Of a DNA stretch of 64,000 nucleotides, positions 23,534 to 35,677 are shown one piece after another; positions within the stretch are counted from its first letter, which is position 1, and each line of letters starts with the position of its first letter. The notes under the pieces were generated by a model. The model had not been told where the DNA came from and searched no databases. It saw only the letters and a list, made by a program, of their open reading frames with translations. A program made the position numbers and the translations under genes. This DNA comes from Ottelia alismoides (taxonomy: Eukaryota > Streptophyta > Magnoliopsida > Alismatales > Hydrocharitaceae), in the NCBI GenBank assembly GCA_037367405.1, contig JAZKJV010008872.1, forward strand, positions 783,001 through 847,000. The letters run 5' to 3'.

Positions 23534-25015
23534 TGAAGGATATGGATAATCCTCAAGCACATCACAGAAGCGTGAGCGTCGTATCAAATACGATGAGGAA
23601 CGACTAGTCGCACTAGTTGTTCTATGCAGCGGAATTTAAAAAAAATTCATGCGACGAAACTACAAGATCCAAGATCACTTCTCAGATCGTTTCGTCTAAA
23701 CCACAAACAAGTAATAATATTACCTCTTGAAGCGTGGTTGCGATCGAGTCACTAAACGAAGAGACCTTCTATCTCAAGTCTGATCCGACGGAGGAGACGC
23801 TTGCGAGTGCGAGGATGAATTGCATGCTTCTCGCAATCCATATTAATGATCCAAGCGGCGGATCTCCTGATCTCAAACCACGAGATTCGACATCTTCTTC
23901 ACGAGCGAGGTGTACCTAAGGAGATAGAGATCCACGAGCAAACGATCGGGCAACATAACGACGACGCTGCGACAATGGAGACTCTCTCTAGGGCATCCAT
24001 GGCGGACGACCATAAGAGAGGATGAAAGAGGGCTGCCATGTAGAGAGAAAGAGAGAGACTTATGTTCTCTTGTGTGTAAAGAAGAGCAAATGTATGCCTC
24101 TCCTTTTATAATATTTTGGGGTCCATAGATCTCAATCCATGGACAACACAAATCCAATGGCTCTCATTGATTGTGTTTCTTTTAATCGCTATGATTTGTG
24201 TTGGTAAAAACAAACTACAATTAATTTAATCTACATTAAAATATATTAATAAATCAATATAAATCAATCCCAAATTAAATCAAGCAATCATGGCGATTAT
24301 TGAAATGAAGATTGCCTCCTTCCATAATATGGGGTTTGGTGGCAATCTCATGTAATCTCATGATATCTCATGAGATTACATTATTCCAGGGAAATCTCCC
24401 AGATTTACAACAACACTTGTTGTAAATTATTCAACAAAAATAATTCATATTTTTTTGTGAATATTGCAATCTTGCCATTGGAAATTGCGAATCACATTCA
24501 CAACCCAAAATAAAATGTGAATTACATTTTCAATTTAATGTTCAATGTTAATTCAATTCACACTAACATTTAATTAACAAATATAAATTACAAATAGCTC
24601 TCTCTTATATATTATAAATCACATTTATAATATATATGATTAATATGGATATTTCTATCCACATTATTCATATCCATGATAATTAAATCACATTTAATCA
24701 TCTTGGATCTCTAGTCTCATGTGCCCAAATAACATGAATCACATTCAATTTATTTACATCTTTGATAATTATATCACATTTAATTATCTAAGATAAATCT
24801 CCTTATAATATGAATCAAATTCATATTATTCATGATAATTAAATCATATTTAATTATCTATGTTCTCAATGCTAGGATACATATATCAACAATGAAATTA
24901 TCCTGAACCCTTTCAAGGATAATGCGCTTTCTCCGCGAATACATAGAGATAAAGGCATGGCGATTGTATTGTTCCACGTATAGTGACTTGGATATTGAGA
25001 TCACATCTCAAATCA
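23534..25015 (-). repeat. E2 5' LTR, 5' half missing
   Basis: Read on the minus strand it ends ..CCTTCA at 23534 and includes U5, the leader with an intact 33-codon ORF (23899-24000), the TATA region and about 0.9 kb of U3. It breaks near 25015, where a second LTR fragment of the same strand starts again inside the leader. Confidence 0.75.
23899..24000 (-). other. 33-codon LTR leader ORF, intact copy
   Basis: Starts MDALERVSIVAASSLCC and ends TPRS and TGA. Same length and phase as the plus-strand copies at 11716 and 30492, with amino-acid changes scattered along it. Start context GCCATGG. Product unknown. Confidence 0.35.
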
Positions 25016-26376
25016 CATTGGAGATAATGTGGCAGCATAACAACGACGTTGCGGTGATGGAAACTCTCTCTAGAGCATTCATGGTGGACGGCCATGAGAG
25101 AGGATGAGAGAGGGCTGACGTGTGTAGAGAAAGAGAGAGAGAGACTTATGTTCTCTTGTGTGTAAAGAAAAGCAAAGGGGTGCCTCTCCTTTTCTAATAT
25201 TTTGGGGTCCATGGATCTAAATCCATGGGCAACACAAATACAATGGCTCTCATTGATTGTGTTTCTTTTAATGGCTAAGATTTGTGTTTATAAAAACCAA
25301 CAACAATTAATTTAATCTAGATTAAAATATATTGATAAATCAATATAAGTCCTAAGGCTTAGTCGAAATGGTGCTATAAGTCCATGGATTTGCGGGTCTT
25401 CCTTCATGCACAAGTGGACTGGAAATTAAATCAATCCAAAAATTAAATCAACAACATATGGAGATAATGGAAAGGAGAATGCCTCCTTCCATGTATATGG
25501 AGTGGACGGCCACCCTTTCCTAATAGGAATTGGTGGCCGTCCTTCCTTCCAATATGGAAGGAGGCTCTCAAATGTAATCTTCTTAGATTACATAACTTCA
25601 TGTATCTCCAATTTTACAACAACAATTGTTGTAAATTATTCAAAAAAATAATTCATAATTATTTTGTAAATATTGCAATCTTGCCATTGGAAATATGTGA
25701 ATCATATTCACAACAAAAAATAAAATGTAAATTACATTTTCAATTTAATGTCCAATGTGAATCTAATTCACATCAACATTTAATTAACAAATGTAAATTA
25801 CAAATAGCTCTCTTTTATATATTATAAATCACATTTATAATATATATGATTAATATGAATAATGCTATCCACATTATTCATATCCATGATAATTAATTCA
25901 CATTTAATCATCTTGGATCTCTATTCTCATGTGCTCAAACAATGTGAATCACATTCACATTATTTACATCTTTGATAATCAAATCATATTTAATTGTCTT
26001 AGATAACTCTCTCTCTATATATATATGAATCAAATTCATATTATTCATGATAATTAAATCACATTTAATTATCCATTTTTTCAATGCTCGGATACATATA
26101 TCAACAATAGAATTATCCGTGAACTCTTTCAAAGATAACGCACTTTCTCCGCGAATACTTGGAGATAAGGACAACAAGGTTGTATTGTTCCACGTATAGT
26201 GACTTGGATATTGAGATCATATCTCAAATCCAGATCTCGGGCCTCCCATAGAAGCTTGATTAAATAAAGACTACAAATCTAATCTTCTCATTGCATCTGA
26301 ATCACATTCAGATCAATGTCCAACATTTGGACTATGATTAGATTACTTCTCTACTGAGATGAGTCACTAAAATCCA
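25016..26376 (-). repeat. second minus LTR fragment with a private insert
   Basis: Starts within the leader (CAGCATAACAACGACG) and continues to the CACTAAAATCCAG block, so it repeats the same LTR part as 23950-25015. At about 25348-25428 it carries roughly 80 bp absent from every other LTR in the window. Its right end abuts the mosaic junction. Confidence 0.75.
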
Positions 26377-26756
26377 GAAAGTTATTGTTACAAGTATGTG
26401 AGCTTGAGGCAAACCAATCTTACAATAAATGCTTTCCCCAAGAATTTCCAGCTCCGACAATAAATGTTTGGGTCCTAAGTTATTGTTACCTGTATGTGAG
26501 CCCGAGGTGAACCTTTCCTACAATAAATGTTATTGTTATAAATGATTTATCAATAAAAGTTATTGATTATGTTTCACTCCCTTTCTGAGATTGATTGAAT
26601 GAATGCACTATAAGGTTCCTCTGTAATAAATGATTTATCAACAGTAATTGAATGAATGTACCATAACTAAGTACCATAAATGTTCAGTACCATAATTAAA
26701 TTATTTAGATTTAATTATCATGTCCAATAATGATATTGCGATTTGCGAATTTAGCA
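26377..26756 (+). repeat. mosaic junction, second copy, with filler
   Basis: Same arrangement as 1293-1570: an LTR start, a gag-antisense snippet (CCCCAAGAATTTCCAGCTC), and a second LTR start that breaks near 26640. It is followed by about 115 bp with repeats of a GTACCATAA-type word. Confidence 0.7.
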
Positions 26757-28300
26757 TTTGAAAGTGCTACTTCACTAGGAAAATAGAGAATGGTATTGGA
26801 TACCTACTTTATGACCTTGAGATTCTTAAAAGATCTCATCATTGATAATATGTTTCTTAGATGATGACTCCCTTGGGAATCAAGATGAAAATGAAGGAAA
26901 GGAACTCATTTAATCTTAATTATAATGAGGCTCCTGAAATCGGAAACTAAAAAGACAATTAAAGATGAAACACTAATACCTTTTCAAATAAGTTTGAAGA
27001 TGGATTCCATGTGTCAGTTGAATCTGACAATGATATGACTTCATATGATTAAGATTCAAAAGATCATGATATGGAAAGATGGATGTTAGCAATAAAGTCT
27101 AAAGTAGACTTCATATACAAGTGTTGTATATAGACCCTCGATGATCCACCTATATGGATAAAACCCATTAAGGTGTAAATAGATCTTCAAGAGAAAGAGG
27201 AAACCTGATGAAAAGGTAGAGACCTTCAAAGCACGGTTCGTTGGCCATGAGCTACACACCGAAGAGAAGACATCGCTTGCGATGAGACTTGCTCTCCAGT
27301 GACCTTGCTTTAAGCCATTCGAATATTGCTAACCATAGCTACACTCAAATAAGCTTCTTGTAGTTGGAATATTGGTTTTGATGAAATCATAAATGTTATG
27401 GTTTCATATAGAATCTTGATAAATCATATGAAGCTTAGTAGGAGTGCCATTGTGTTCATCATGCTAAATGTAGATATCCTAATCATTTGGAATGATCTAA
27501 GGATGATAATATAAGTGTTTTATAATATGGTTGTTCCGTACCTCGAGATATGATCTCAAGTATACCTCTTTGATCTTAGTTCTGAAGTTGTTCATAAGCA
27601 AAGAAAAGAGGGTATTAGGACCATCACATTAATGGTATACCTTGGACATTTCCATGGAAAATTCAAAGAAAGGATTCTTTCCCTCAAGATATGGTACTAA
27701 ACTATCTATGGGAATAGCACCTCAAAGAGTTGAGGATGTGAATGCTAAAACTGCTTGCCCTTGTGCATCAGTTTCGAGAATCCGAGTGTATGCTAGATGT
27801 GTGCAGAAGCGAGATGTCTGCCATGCAGTGGGAGTAGTAAACGGTTGCTGATCCTACTATGGTGATTAAACACTTGATTGCAGTAATAACAATATCTTCA
27901 ATGATGATGAAACTTAGAGATAGTTAGCTCAAAGTCTTATCTTTAAAAGTTTAAGACCTTCTAAATAGAGATCTATAAGGATCTTAACTGTAGTTACCTT
28001 AGAAGATGGAGATATCTAGGAATAAAGGTATTCTAATAAGAATTATGGACATCCTGGTTATAATAATTATCGAGCTATAGTGTCAAGGATACTATAATAA
28101 AATTGAGTATTGGTTGCATAAGATGCAACATTCGCATTGGATGCGAGCACTATTACTAGGGGATATGCAAGTGCCGTAAAAGGACTTGGCATAGTCTCTT
28201 GGGAACAGAGTGACTGATCAGCTTACCTAGATATTTTCTAAATAGCCTATGATTGTCACATGAGTGTGGGTTTAAATGATTAGCCCATTAATGGCACTTT
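26757..28300 (+). pseudogene. E3 integrase end, RT and RNase H relic
   Basis: Collinear with E1 8010-9512. The best-preserved part, 27642-27851, encodes ..MENSKKGFFPSRYGTKLSMGIAPQR.. and ..DVCHAVGVVN, which match the RT thumb region of E4. The intervening GSLMYAM-like segment of E4 is scrambled here by small compensating indels. A TGA ends the frame at 27849-27851. The catalytic RT motif lies upstream and is unreadable. Confidence 0.7.
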
Positions 28301-28315
28301 GGGCTAGTGGGAGAT

Positions 28316-30959
28316 TGTTGGACATGAGAGCCCAGGGCGAGCCATTATGCAATAAATGTTATTGCGAATATCAATCCCTAATCTGAAATGAAGAATAGAT
28401 AATTTGCATAATAGGTCCCTTAATACAATTAGGGTTATGTACCATGGCCATCTTGATGATCATACAGCTGTTGATTCAAATATTGAATCATGTAGGCTGG
28501 TGCTTGGATGAACATCTAAAGAGTTAGATTGAGGACTCATCAAGCACCATCAAATGATTGTTGAGTGATGATCTCCAGCTTGAGTAGGAGATGGCAATCC
28601 TTTTCTCATTTAGGCTGATATCTGACCAGTCTCTTGATGCAGGTCCTCTGCAAGGGAATAGATATTCGGAGGTGTCAGATTAGTTAGGTCAAAGAGTTGA
28701 CTTAACGAGATCGAGATAACCGAAGTCCTATAATGTATGCAGTCACGATATAGGCACGCATCCTCTGACCAGAGACATATGTGTTACTATATGTCTGAGT
28801 ATGTACATTTGGCAGACCAATAGGTTGATGACCTAACCAAGGTTTATACACCAGCGCGCTGGTGTGCATATAAGGACATATGAGTAATACGATCTCTCAA
28901 AGGGATAATACAGGTTCTTTACTGAACCGGAAGACATGAGCTCACTCATGAGATATTGGGAAGATCAAATTCCGTGCATGGTCATCTCGTTTTGGAAGCT
29001 TGACTGAATTTGTAGGTTTGATATATACTTTTGGAAAGTATATATTCAACAACTGGGTATGATATATGCTTTTGGAAATTATATGGTCGATACCAACTCC
29101 CAATGATCAAATGAGAAACTTAATGATAAATCCCTGAAGAAGACAGTGTAAAATTGATCTTATACTTCGGGATTATTCTAGGTCTTCTGGTATGTAGGGT
29201 GTACATGTATTGAGAATACTTGTGGGTGATGTGATCATAAACGGTTGTATAATCGTGACGCTTCCATTCCTAGGGAGTGAAATCGTGACGCTTCCATTCC
29301 TAGGGAGTGATGAAACGTGTCTAAATTTTAGTGACTCCTCTCAGTAGAGAAGTAATCTAATCTTACTCCAAATGTTGGACATTGATCTGAATGTAATTCA
29401 TATGCAATGAGAAGATTAGATTTGCGGCCTTGATGTAATCAAGCATCTATGGGAGGCCCAAGATCTGGATTTGAGATGTGATCTCAATATCCAAGTCACT
29501 ATACGTGGAACAATACAATCGCCCTGTCCTTATCTCCAAGTATTCGCGGAGAAAGCACATTATCCTTGAAAGGGTTAAGGATAATTTCATTGTTGATATA
29601 TGTATCCTAGCATAGAGAACATGTATAATTAAATATGATTTAATTATCGTGAATAATATGAATTTGATTCATATTATAAGGAGATTTATCTTAGATATTT
29701 AAATGTGATTTAATTATCAAAGATGTAATAATTTGAATGTGATTCATATTATTTGGACACATGAGAATAGAGATCGAAGATGATTAAATGTGATTTAATT
29801 ATCATGGATATGAATAATGTGTATAGAAATATCCATATTAATCATATATATTATAAATGTGATTTATAATATATAAGAGAGAGCTATTTGTAACCTATAT
29901 TTGTTAATTAAATGTTAATGTAAATTTGATTCACATTGAACATTAAATTGAAAATGTAATTCACATTTTATTTTGGGTTGTGAACGTGATTCGCAATTTT
30001 CCAATGGCAATATTGCAATATTCACAAAACAATTATGAATTATTTTTGTTGAATAATTTACAACAAGTGTTGTTTTAAATCTTCGAGATTTCCATAGAAT
30101 AATGTAATCTCATGAGATATCATGAGATTACATGAGATTTCCACAAAATCACATGTTATGGAAGGAGGTAATCGTCATTCCAATAATGTCCATAATTGCT
30201 TGATTTAATTTGGGATTGATTTATATTGATTTATAAATATAGATTTAATCTAAATTAAATTAATTGTTGTTGGTTTTTACCAACACAAATCTTAGCCATT
30301 AAAAGAAACACAAATCAATGTGAGCCATTGGATTTGTGTTGTCAATTGATTGAGATCCATGGATCCCAAAATATTATAAAAGGAGAGATACCCCTATGCT
30401 CTTCTTTGCACACAAAGAGAACATAAGTCTCTCTCTCTCTATTTCTCTCTACACATCAGCCCTCTCTCTTTCTCTCTCATGGCCGTCCACCATGGATTCC
30501 CTAGAGAGAGTCTCCATCGACGCAGCGTCATCGTTATGCTGCCAGATCGTTTGCTCGTGGATCTCCGTCTCCTTCGGTATGCCTCGCTCGTGAAGAAGAC
30601 GTCGGATCTCGTTTGTCGAGATCAGGAGATCCGCTGCTTGGATCATCAACATGGATTGCGACAAGCACGTGTTTCATTAACACACTCGCAAGCGTCTCCT
30701 CCGTCGGGTCGGACTTAAAACAGGAGGTCTCTTCGTTTAGAGCCTCGATCGCAACCACGCTTCAAGAGGTAATCTTATTACTTGTCTGTGGTTTAGACGA
30801 AATAATCCGAGAAGTGTTCTTGGATCATGTGGTTTCGTCACATGAAAAATTTTTAATTTCCGCTGCATAGAACAACTAGTACGACTAGTTGTTCCTCGTC
30901 GTATTCGATACGACGCTCACGCTTCCATGATGCGCTTGAGGATTATCCCATATCCTTCA
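28316..30959 (+). repeat. E3 3' LTR
   Basis: Starts TGTTGGACATGAGAGCCCA and ends TATCCTTCA; 2644 bp. It carries a perfect 30-bp tandem duplication at 29251-29310, which is not in the other LTRs. It also has the leader ORFs 30479-30718 (79 codons) and 30492-30593 (33 codons). Confidence 0.88.
30492..30593 (+). other. 33-codon LTR leader ORF, intact copy
   Basis: Starts MDSLERVSIDAASSLCC and ends MPRS and TGA, in context CCACCATGG. The frame is open back to an ATG at 30396. An overlapping 79-codon frame begins 13 bp upstream at 30479. Product unknown. Confidence 0.35.
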
Positions 30960-31009
30960 AGTTGGATATATAATTAATTTAATCTCATTAAATAAATAGG
31001 TAATTATGC
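30960..31009. other. short spacer between E3 and an LTR fragment
   Basis: A/T-rich; the end, TAGGTAATTATGCTAA, resembles the copia pol relic near 290-305 and 47885. I see no PBS, so E3 appears to end here. Confidence 0.5.
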
Positions 31010-32487
31010 TAAACAATATGCGATAAATGTTATTACGAATATCTTTCCCTGATCTGAAATGAAGAGTAAATAATTTGCATAATAGGTCCTTTAGTACAAT
31101 TAGGGTTATGTACCATGGCCATCTTGATGATCATAGAGTTGTTGATTCAAATATTGAACAATAGAGGTTGGTGATTGGATGAACTTCTAATGAGTTAGAT
31201 TGAGGACTCATCAAGCACCATCAAATGATTGTTGAGAGATGATCTGCAGCCTGAGTAGGAGATGGCAATCCTTTTCTCATTTAGGCTGATATCTGACCAG
31301 TCGCTTGATGCAGGTCCTCTGCATGGGAATAGAGATTAGGAGGTGTCCGATTAGTTAGGTCAAAGAGTTGACTTAATGAGATCGAGATAACCAAAGTCTA
31401 TAACGTATGCATTCACGATATAGGCACGCATCCTCTGACCAGAGACAGATGTGTTACTATGTGTCTGAGTATGTACATTTGGCAAACCAATAGGTTTATG
31501 ACCTATCCAAGGTCTATACACCGGCGCGCTGGTGTGCATATAAGGGCATATGAGTAATACGATCTCTCAAAGGGATCATACAGTTTCATTACTGAACCGG
31601 AAGACATGAGCTCACTCATGAGATATTGGGAAGATCAAATTCTATGCACGGTCGTCTCGCTTTGGAAGCTTGAATGAATTTGCAGGTTTGATATATATAC
31701 TTTTAGAAAGTATATGATCAACAACTGGGTATGATATATGCTTTTGGAAAGTATATGATTGATACCAACTCTCAATGATTGAATGAGCAACTTAATGATA
31801 AATCCCTGAAGTAGACAGTGTAGAATTGATCTTATACTTCGGGATTATTCTGGGTCTTCCAGTATGCAAGGTGTACTAGTATTGGGAATACCTGAGGGTG
31901 ATGTGATCACAAACGGTTGTATAACCATGACGCTTCCATTCCTTGGGAGTGATGAAAGGGGTCAGGATTTTAGTGACTCCTCTCAGTAGAGAAGTAATAT
32001 AATCTTAGTCCAAATGTTGGACATTGATCTGAATGTGATTGAGATGCATTGAGAAGATTAGATTTGTGGTCTTGATGTAATCAAGCATCTATGGGAGGCC
32101 CGAGATCTGGATTTGAGATGTGATCTCAATATCCTAGTCACAATACGTGGAACAATACAATCGCCCTATCCTTATCTCCAAGTATTCTTAGAGAAAGCGC
32201 ATTATCCTTGAAAGGATTCAGGATAATTTCATTGTCGATATATGTATCCTACCATTGAGAAAATGGATAATTAAATATGATTTAATTATCATGAATAATA
32301 TGAATTTGATTCATATTATAAGGAGATTTATCTTAGATAATTAAATGTGATTTAATTATTAAAGATGTAAATAATTTAAATGTGATTCATATTATTTGGG
32401 CACATGAGAATAGAGATCCAAGATGATTAAATGTGATTTAATTATCATGGATATGAATAATGTGGATAGAAATATCCATATTAATCA
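31010..32487 (+). repeat. plus LTR fragment, left arm of an inverted pair
   Basis: LTR sequence lacking about its first 30 bp and everything after the ATATCCATATTAATCAT block, that is, the first about 1.48 kb of a subfamily A LTR. It is joined directly to an LTR fragment on the opposite strand. Confidence 0.8.
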
Positions 32488-34011
32488 TATTATGAATCAC
32501 ATTCACAACACAACAAAATATAATTTACATTTCTAAGCAATTACACAATGTGTATCCAATACAGATCATTAATTAATTAACAAATATAAATTATAATTAA
32601 CTCTCTCAAATACATTATAAATCACATTTAATAATTTACTAAGAATAATTGGATTTTGCAATCCACATTATTCTTATCCACAATAATTAAATCAAATTTA
32701 ATTATATTGGATAATTTTCACATACATCAAGATAATTAAATTTAATAATCAATTTCTCAATGCTTAGATATAATTCAACTATGGAATTATTCCTGAACTC
32801 TTTCTAGAATATTGCGATTTCTCCGCAGAAACTTGGAAACAAGGACATGGCGATTGTATTGTTCCACGTATAGTGACTTGGATGTTGAGATCAAATCTCA
32901 AATCCAGATCTCATGGACCTCCCATAGATGCTTGATTAAATCAAGACCATAAACCTAATCTTCTCATTGCATCTGAATCTTATTCAGATCAATGTCCGAT
33001 ACATGGACTAAGATTAGGTCACTTCTCTACTTAGAGGAGTCACTAAAGTCCAAAACTGTTTCATCACTCCCTCAGAATGGAATCATCATGGTTATACAAT
33101 CGTTTCTGATCACATCACCCTCAGTTATTCCCAACACATGTACATCCTGCATACTGGAAGACCTATGATCATCCTGAAGATATAGATCAATTTTACACTG
33201 CCGTCTTCAGGGTTTGATCACCAAGTTTCTCAATCTTGGTCAGTGGGAAATGGTATATATCATATGCTTTCCCAAAGCATATATCTTGCCTTCAAATTCA
33301 TGTCATGCTTCAAAAGCATGACGACCATGCATGGAATTTGATCAGTCCTAACATGAGTGAGCTCATGTCTCCTGGTTCACATGTGACACTGTATGATCCC
33401 TTCGAGAGATCGTATTACTCATATGCATTACATGCACACCAGCTCGCTGGTATAGACCTTAGTTAGGTCATCAACCTATTGGTCTGCCAAATGTACACAT
33501 ATAGACATATAGCAACACATCTGTCTCTGGTCAGAGGATGCATGCCTATGCTGTGACAACATTCAACATAGGTCTTTGGTTATCTCGATCTCGCTAAGTC
33601 AACCCATTGACTCAACTAATCTGACACCTCCGAATCACTATTCCTATGCAGAGGACCTGCATCAAGAAGTTGGTCAGATATCAGCCAAATGAGAAAGGAT
33701 TGACATCTCCTACTCAGGATGGAGATCATCACTTAACAATCATTTGATGATGCTTGGTGAGTCCTCTATCTAACTCTTTAGATATTCATCCAAGCATCTG
33801 CCTCTATGATTCAATCAATGAATCAACGGCTGTATGAATATCAAGTTGGCCATGGTACATAACCCTTATTGTAAAGAGGGACCTTATAGTGCATTCATTC
33901 ATTCTATATCAGAAAGGGAGTGAAAAATAATGAATAGCCATTATTGATAAATCATTTATTACAATAACATTTATTGCTAGAATGGTTCGCCTCGGGCTCA
34001 CATTGCTAACA
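32488..34011 (-). repeat. E4 3' LTR, truncated
   Basis: On the minus strand it starts TGTTAGCAATGTGAGCCCGAGG directly after CTAGTGGGAGAT and runs about 1.5 kb before ending at the inverted junction. The promoter and U5 are lost. Confidence 0.85.
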
Positions 34012-34083
34012 ATCTCCCACTAGCCCTCAGATCCATTCAGAAACAATCCTTAAACCCATACTCATTAGCTGGTCCAAAACCTT

Positions 34084-34857
34084 CTATGTCAGAGGTTTGG
34101 TAAGAGGATCAACAACGTTGTCGGTGGAGGCCACCTTGGTGATGATGATATCACCACGCTTTTGAATCTCTCGAATGATGTGGTATTTCCTTTCCACGTG
34201 CTTGCTCTTTTGATGCCATCTGGAATCCTTTGCCTGGGCAATGGATTTCGTGTTATCGCAGAGTAACGGGAAGGGAGTGTCAGAAGAAACTATGCCATGC
34301 TCTAGGATGAACTTACGTAACCACACCACCTCCTTTGCAGCATCTGATGCGGCAATGTACTCGACTTCTGTTGTTGAATTTGTTGTAGTGTCTTGCTTCT
34401 TGCTTCTCCAGCTCACAACACCACCGTTCAACAGGAATACAAACCGTGATGTCAACTTTCGATCATCAATATCCGATTGGAAGTCAGAATCTATATATCC
34501 CAAGACATGGAGATCACCATCTCCATAGAACAAGATGTAATCTTGCGTCCGTCTTAGATATTTGAATGTGTTCTTTACTGCATTCCAGTGTTGGCCTCCA
34601 TAGAAGAATTGGTAAGGACTTACCACTCCTACTGCATGGCAGATATCTGGCCTAGTACACATCATGGCATACATTAAGCTTTCTACATCTGATGAATAAG
34701 GGCATCCAGCCACAGCTTTCGTTTCCTCAACAGTTTGAGGAGCCATCCTTTTAGACAGATGGATACCATGCCTTAAGGGAAGGAAACCTTTCTTAGAACT
34801 ATCCATACGGAATCGTTCAAGAATCTTCTTAATGTGCCCATGTTGTGACAATCCCAA
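34084..34857 (-). pseudogene. E4 RT thumb and RNase H
   Basis: An open stretch of 257 codons. It begins at the RT end (..SKKGFLPLRHGIHLSK.., YAMMCTRPDICHAVGVVS) and continues through RNase H. Candidate catalytic residues survive: Asp123 in YIDSDF, Glu164 in STTEVEYIA, Asp201 in LLCDNT, and a late Asp in the VASTDNVVDPLT end segment. It ends with the usual PLTKPLT and a stop, 72 bp before the polypurine tract. The frame is separated from the preceding RT part by a one-base shift near 34857. RNase H would remove the RNA template during reverse transcription. Confidence 0.88.
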
Positions 34858-35674
34858 TATCCTCTTTTTCGGCTTCTGAACAATTTCAGGCCTAAGATGT
34901 AAGAGGCTTCTCCAAGATCTTTCATCTCAAAGGTATGGGATAGCCAAATCTTCACACTGATCATAATCCCTGTATCATTCCCAATGATAAGGATGTCAAC
35001 TACGTAAAGCACGATGAACACAATGGCGCTCCCACTAAGCTTCTTGTACATACAAGGTTCATCAGGATTCTGCACAAAATCATAACTCTTTATGGTTTTG
35101 TCAAATCTGATGTTCAAGCTACGAGAAGCTTGCTTGAGCCCATAGATGGATTTCTTCAGCTTGCATACTTTGCCATCCTCAGTTATGACACCTTGGGACT
35201 GCTCCATATAGATATCCTCCTCGAGGTATCCATTGAGGAAAGCCGTCTTGACGTCCATCTGCGAGATGTCGTAGTCAAGATATGCAGCTATAGCTAGCAG
35301 TGTCCTGATGGATTTAAGCATAACCACAAGAGAGAATGTCTCATCATAGTCGATACCTTCTCTCTGTGTGTAGCCCTTGGCTATGAGCCATGCCTTGAAA
35401 GTCTCTACTTTCCCATCAGGTCCCTTCTTTCTCTTGAAGATCATTTACACCCAATGGGTTTTACCCCTTTAGGAGGATCCTCTAGTGTCCATACGCCATT
35501 CCTATGCATGGAATCAATTTCTGACTTCATTGCTAGTATCCATCTATCCATATCATGATTCGCGAGTGCTTCATCAAATGAAGAAGGATCATTGTCAATT
35601 TCACTTGACACATTGAATCCATACCTTTCAGGTAGTGAAACCACCCTCGAACTCCTTCGAAGAGGTATGGGTGT
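34857..35674 (-). pseudogene. E4 reverse transcriptase
   Basis: Covers the linker (SLPERYGFNVSSEIDNDPSSF..) and the RT fingers/palm. A base missing at about 35441-35444 shifts frame just where relatives have a Trp. After the shift, the open part 34773-35444 has QMDVKTAFLNGYLEEDIYM with the first catalytic Asp (residue 64), KSIYGLKQASRS and LYVVDILIIGND. In the last, the first Asp of the usual YVDD is Val (codon GTT), so the polymerase centre is broken. The end of the open frame past about 34857 is out of phase. Confidence 0.88.
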
Positions 35675-35677
35675 TTC

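Larger units (their letters stand above)
26757..30959 (+). mobile_element. copia element E3, subfamily A, 5' truncated
   Basis: Contains the end of the integrase relic (GTGCTACTTCACTAGG block), the RT/RNase H relic, polypurine tract 28301-28315 and a full 3' LTR 28316-30959. The 5' LTR, leader, gag and most of integrase are missing. The RT relic 27642-27851 is closely similar to E1 8900-9086 and ends at a TGA in the same codon. Confidence 0.85.

Noticed and set aside
30960..30975. E3 3' LTR being really a 5' LTR with a decayed primer site (AGTTGGATAT)
   Set aside because: The LTR is preceded by a good polypurine tract and RNase H relic, and what follows is not leader sequence.
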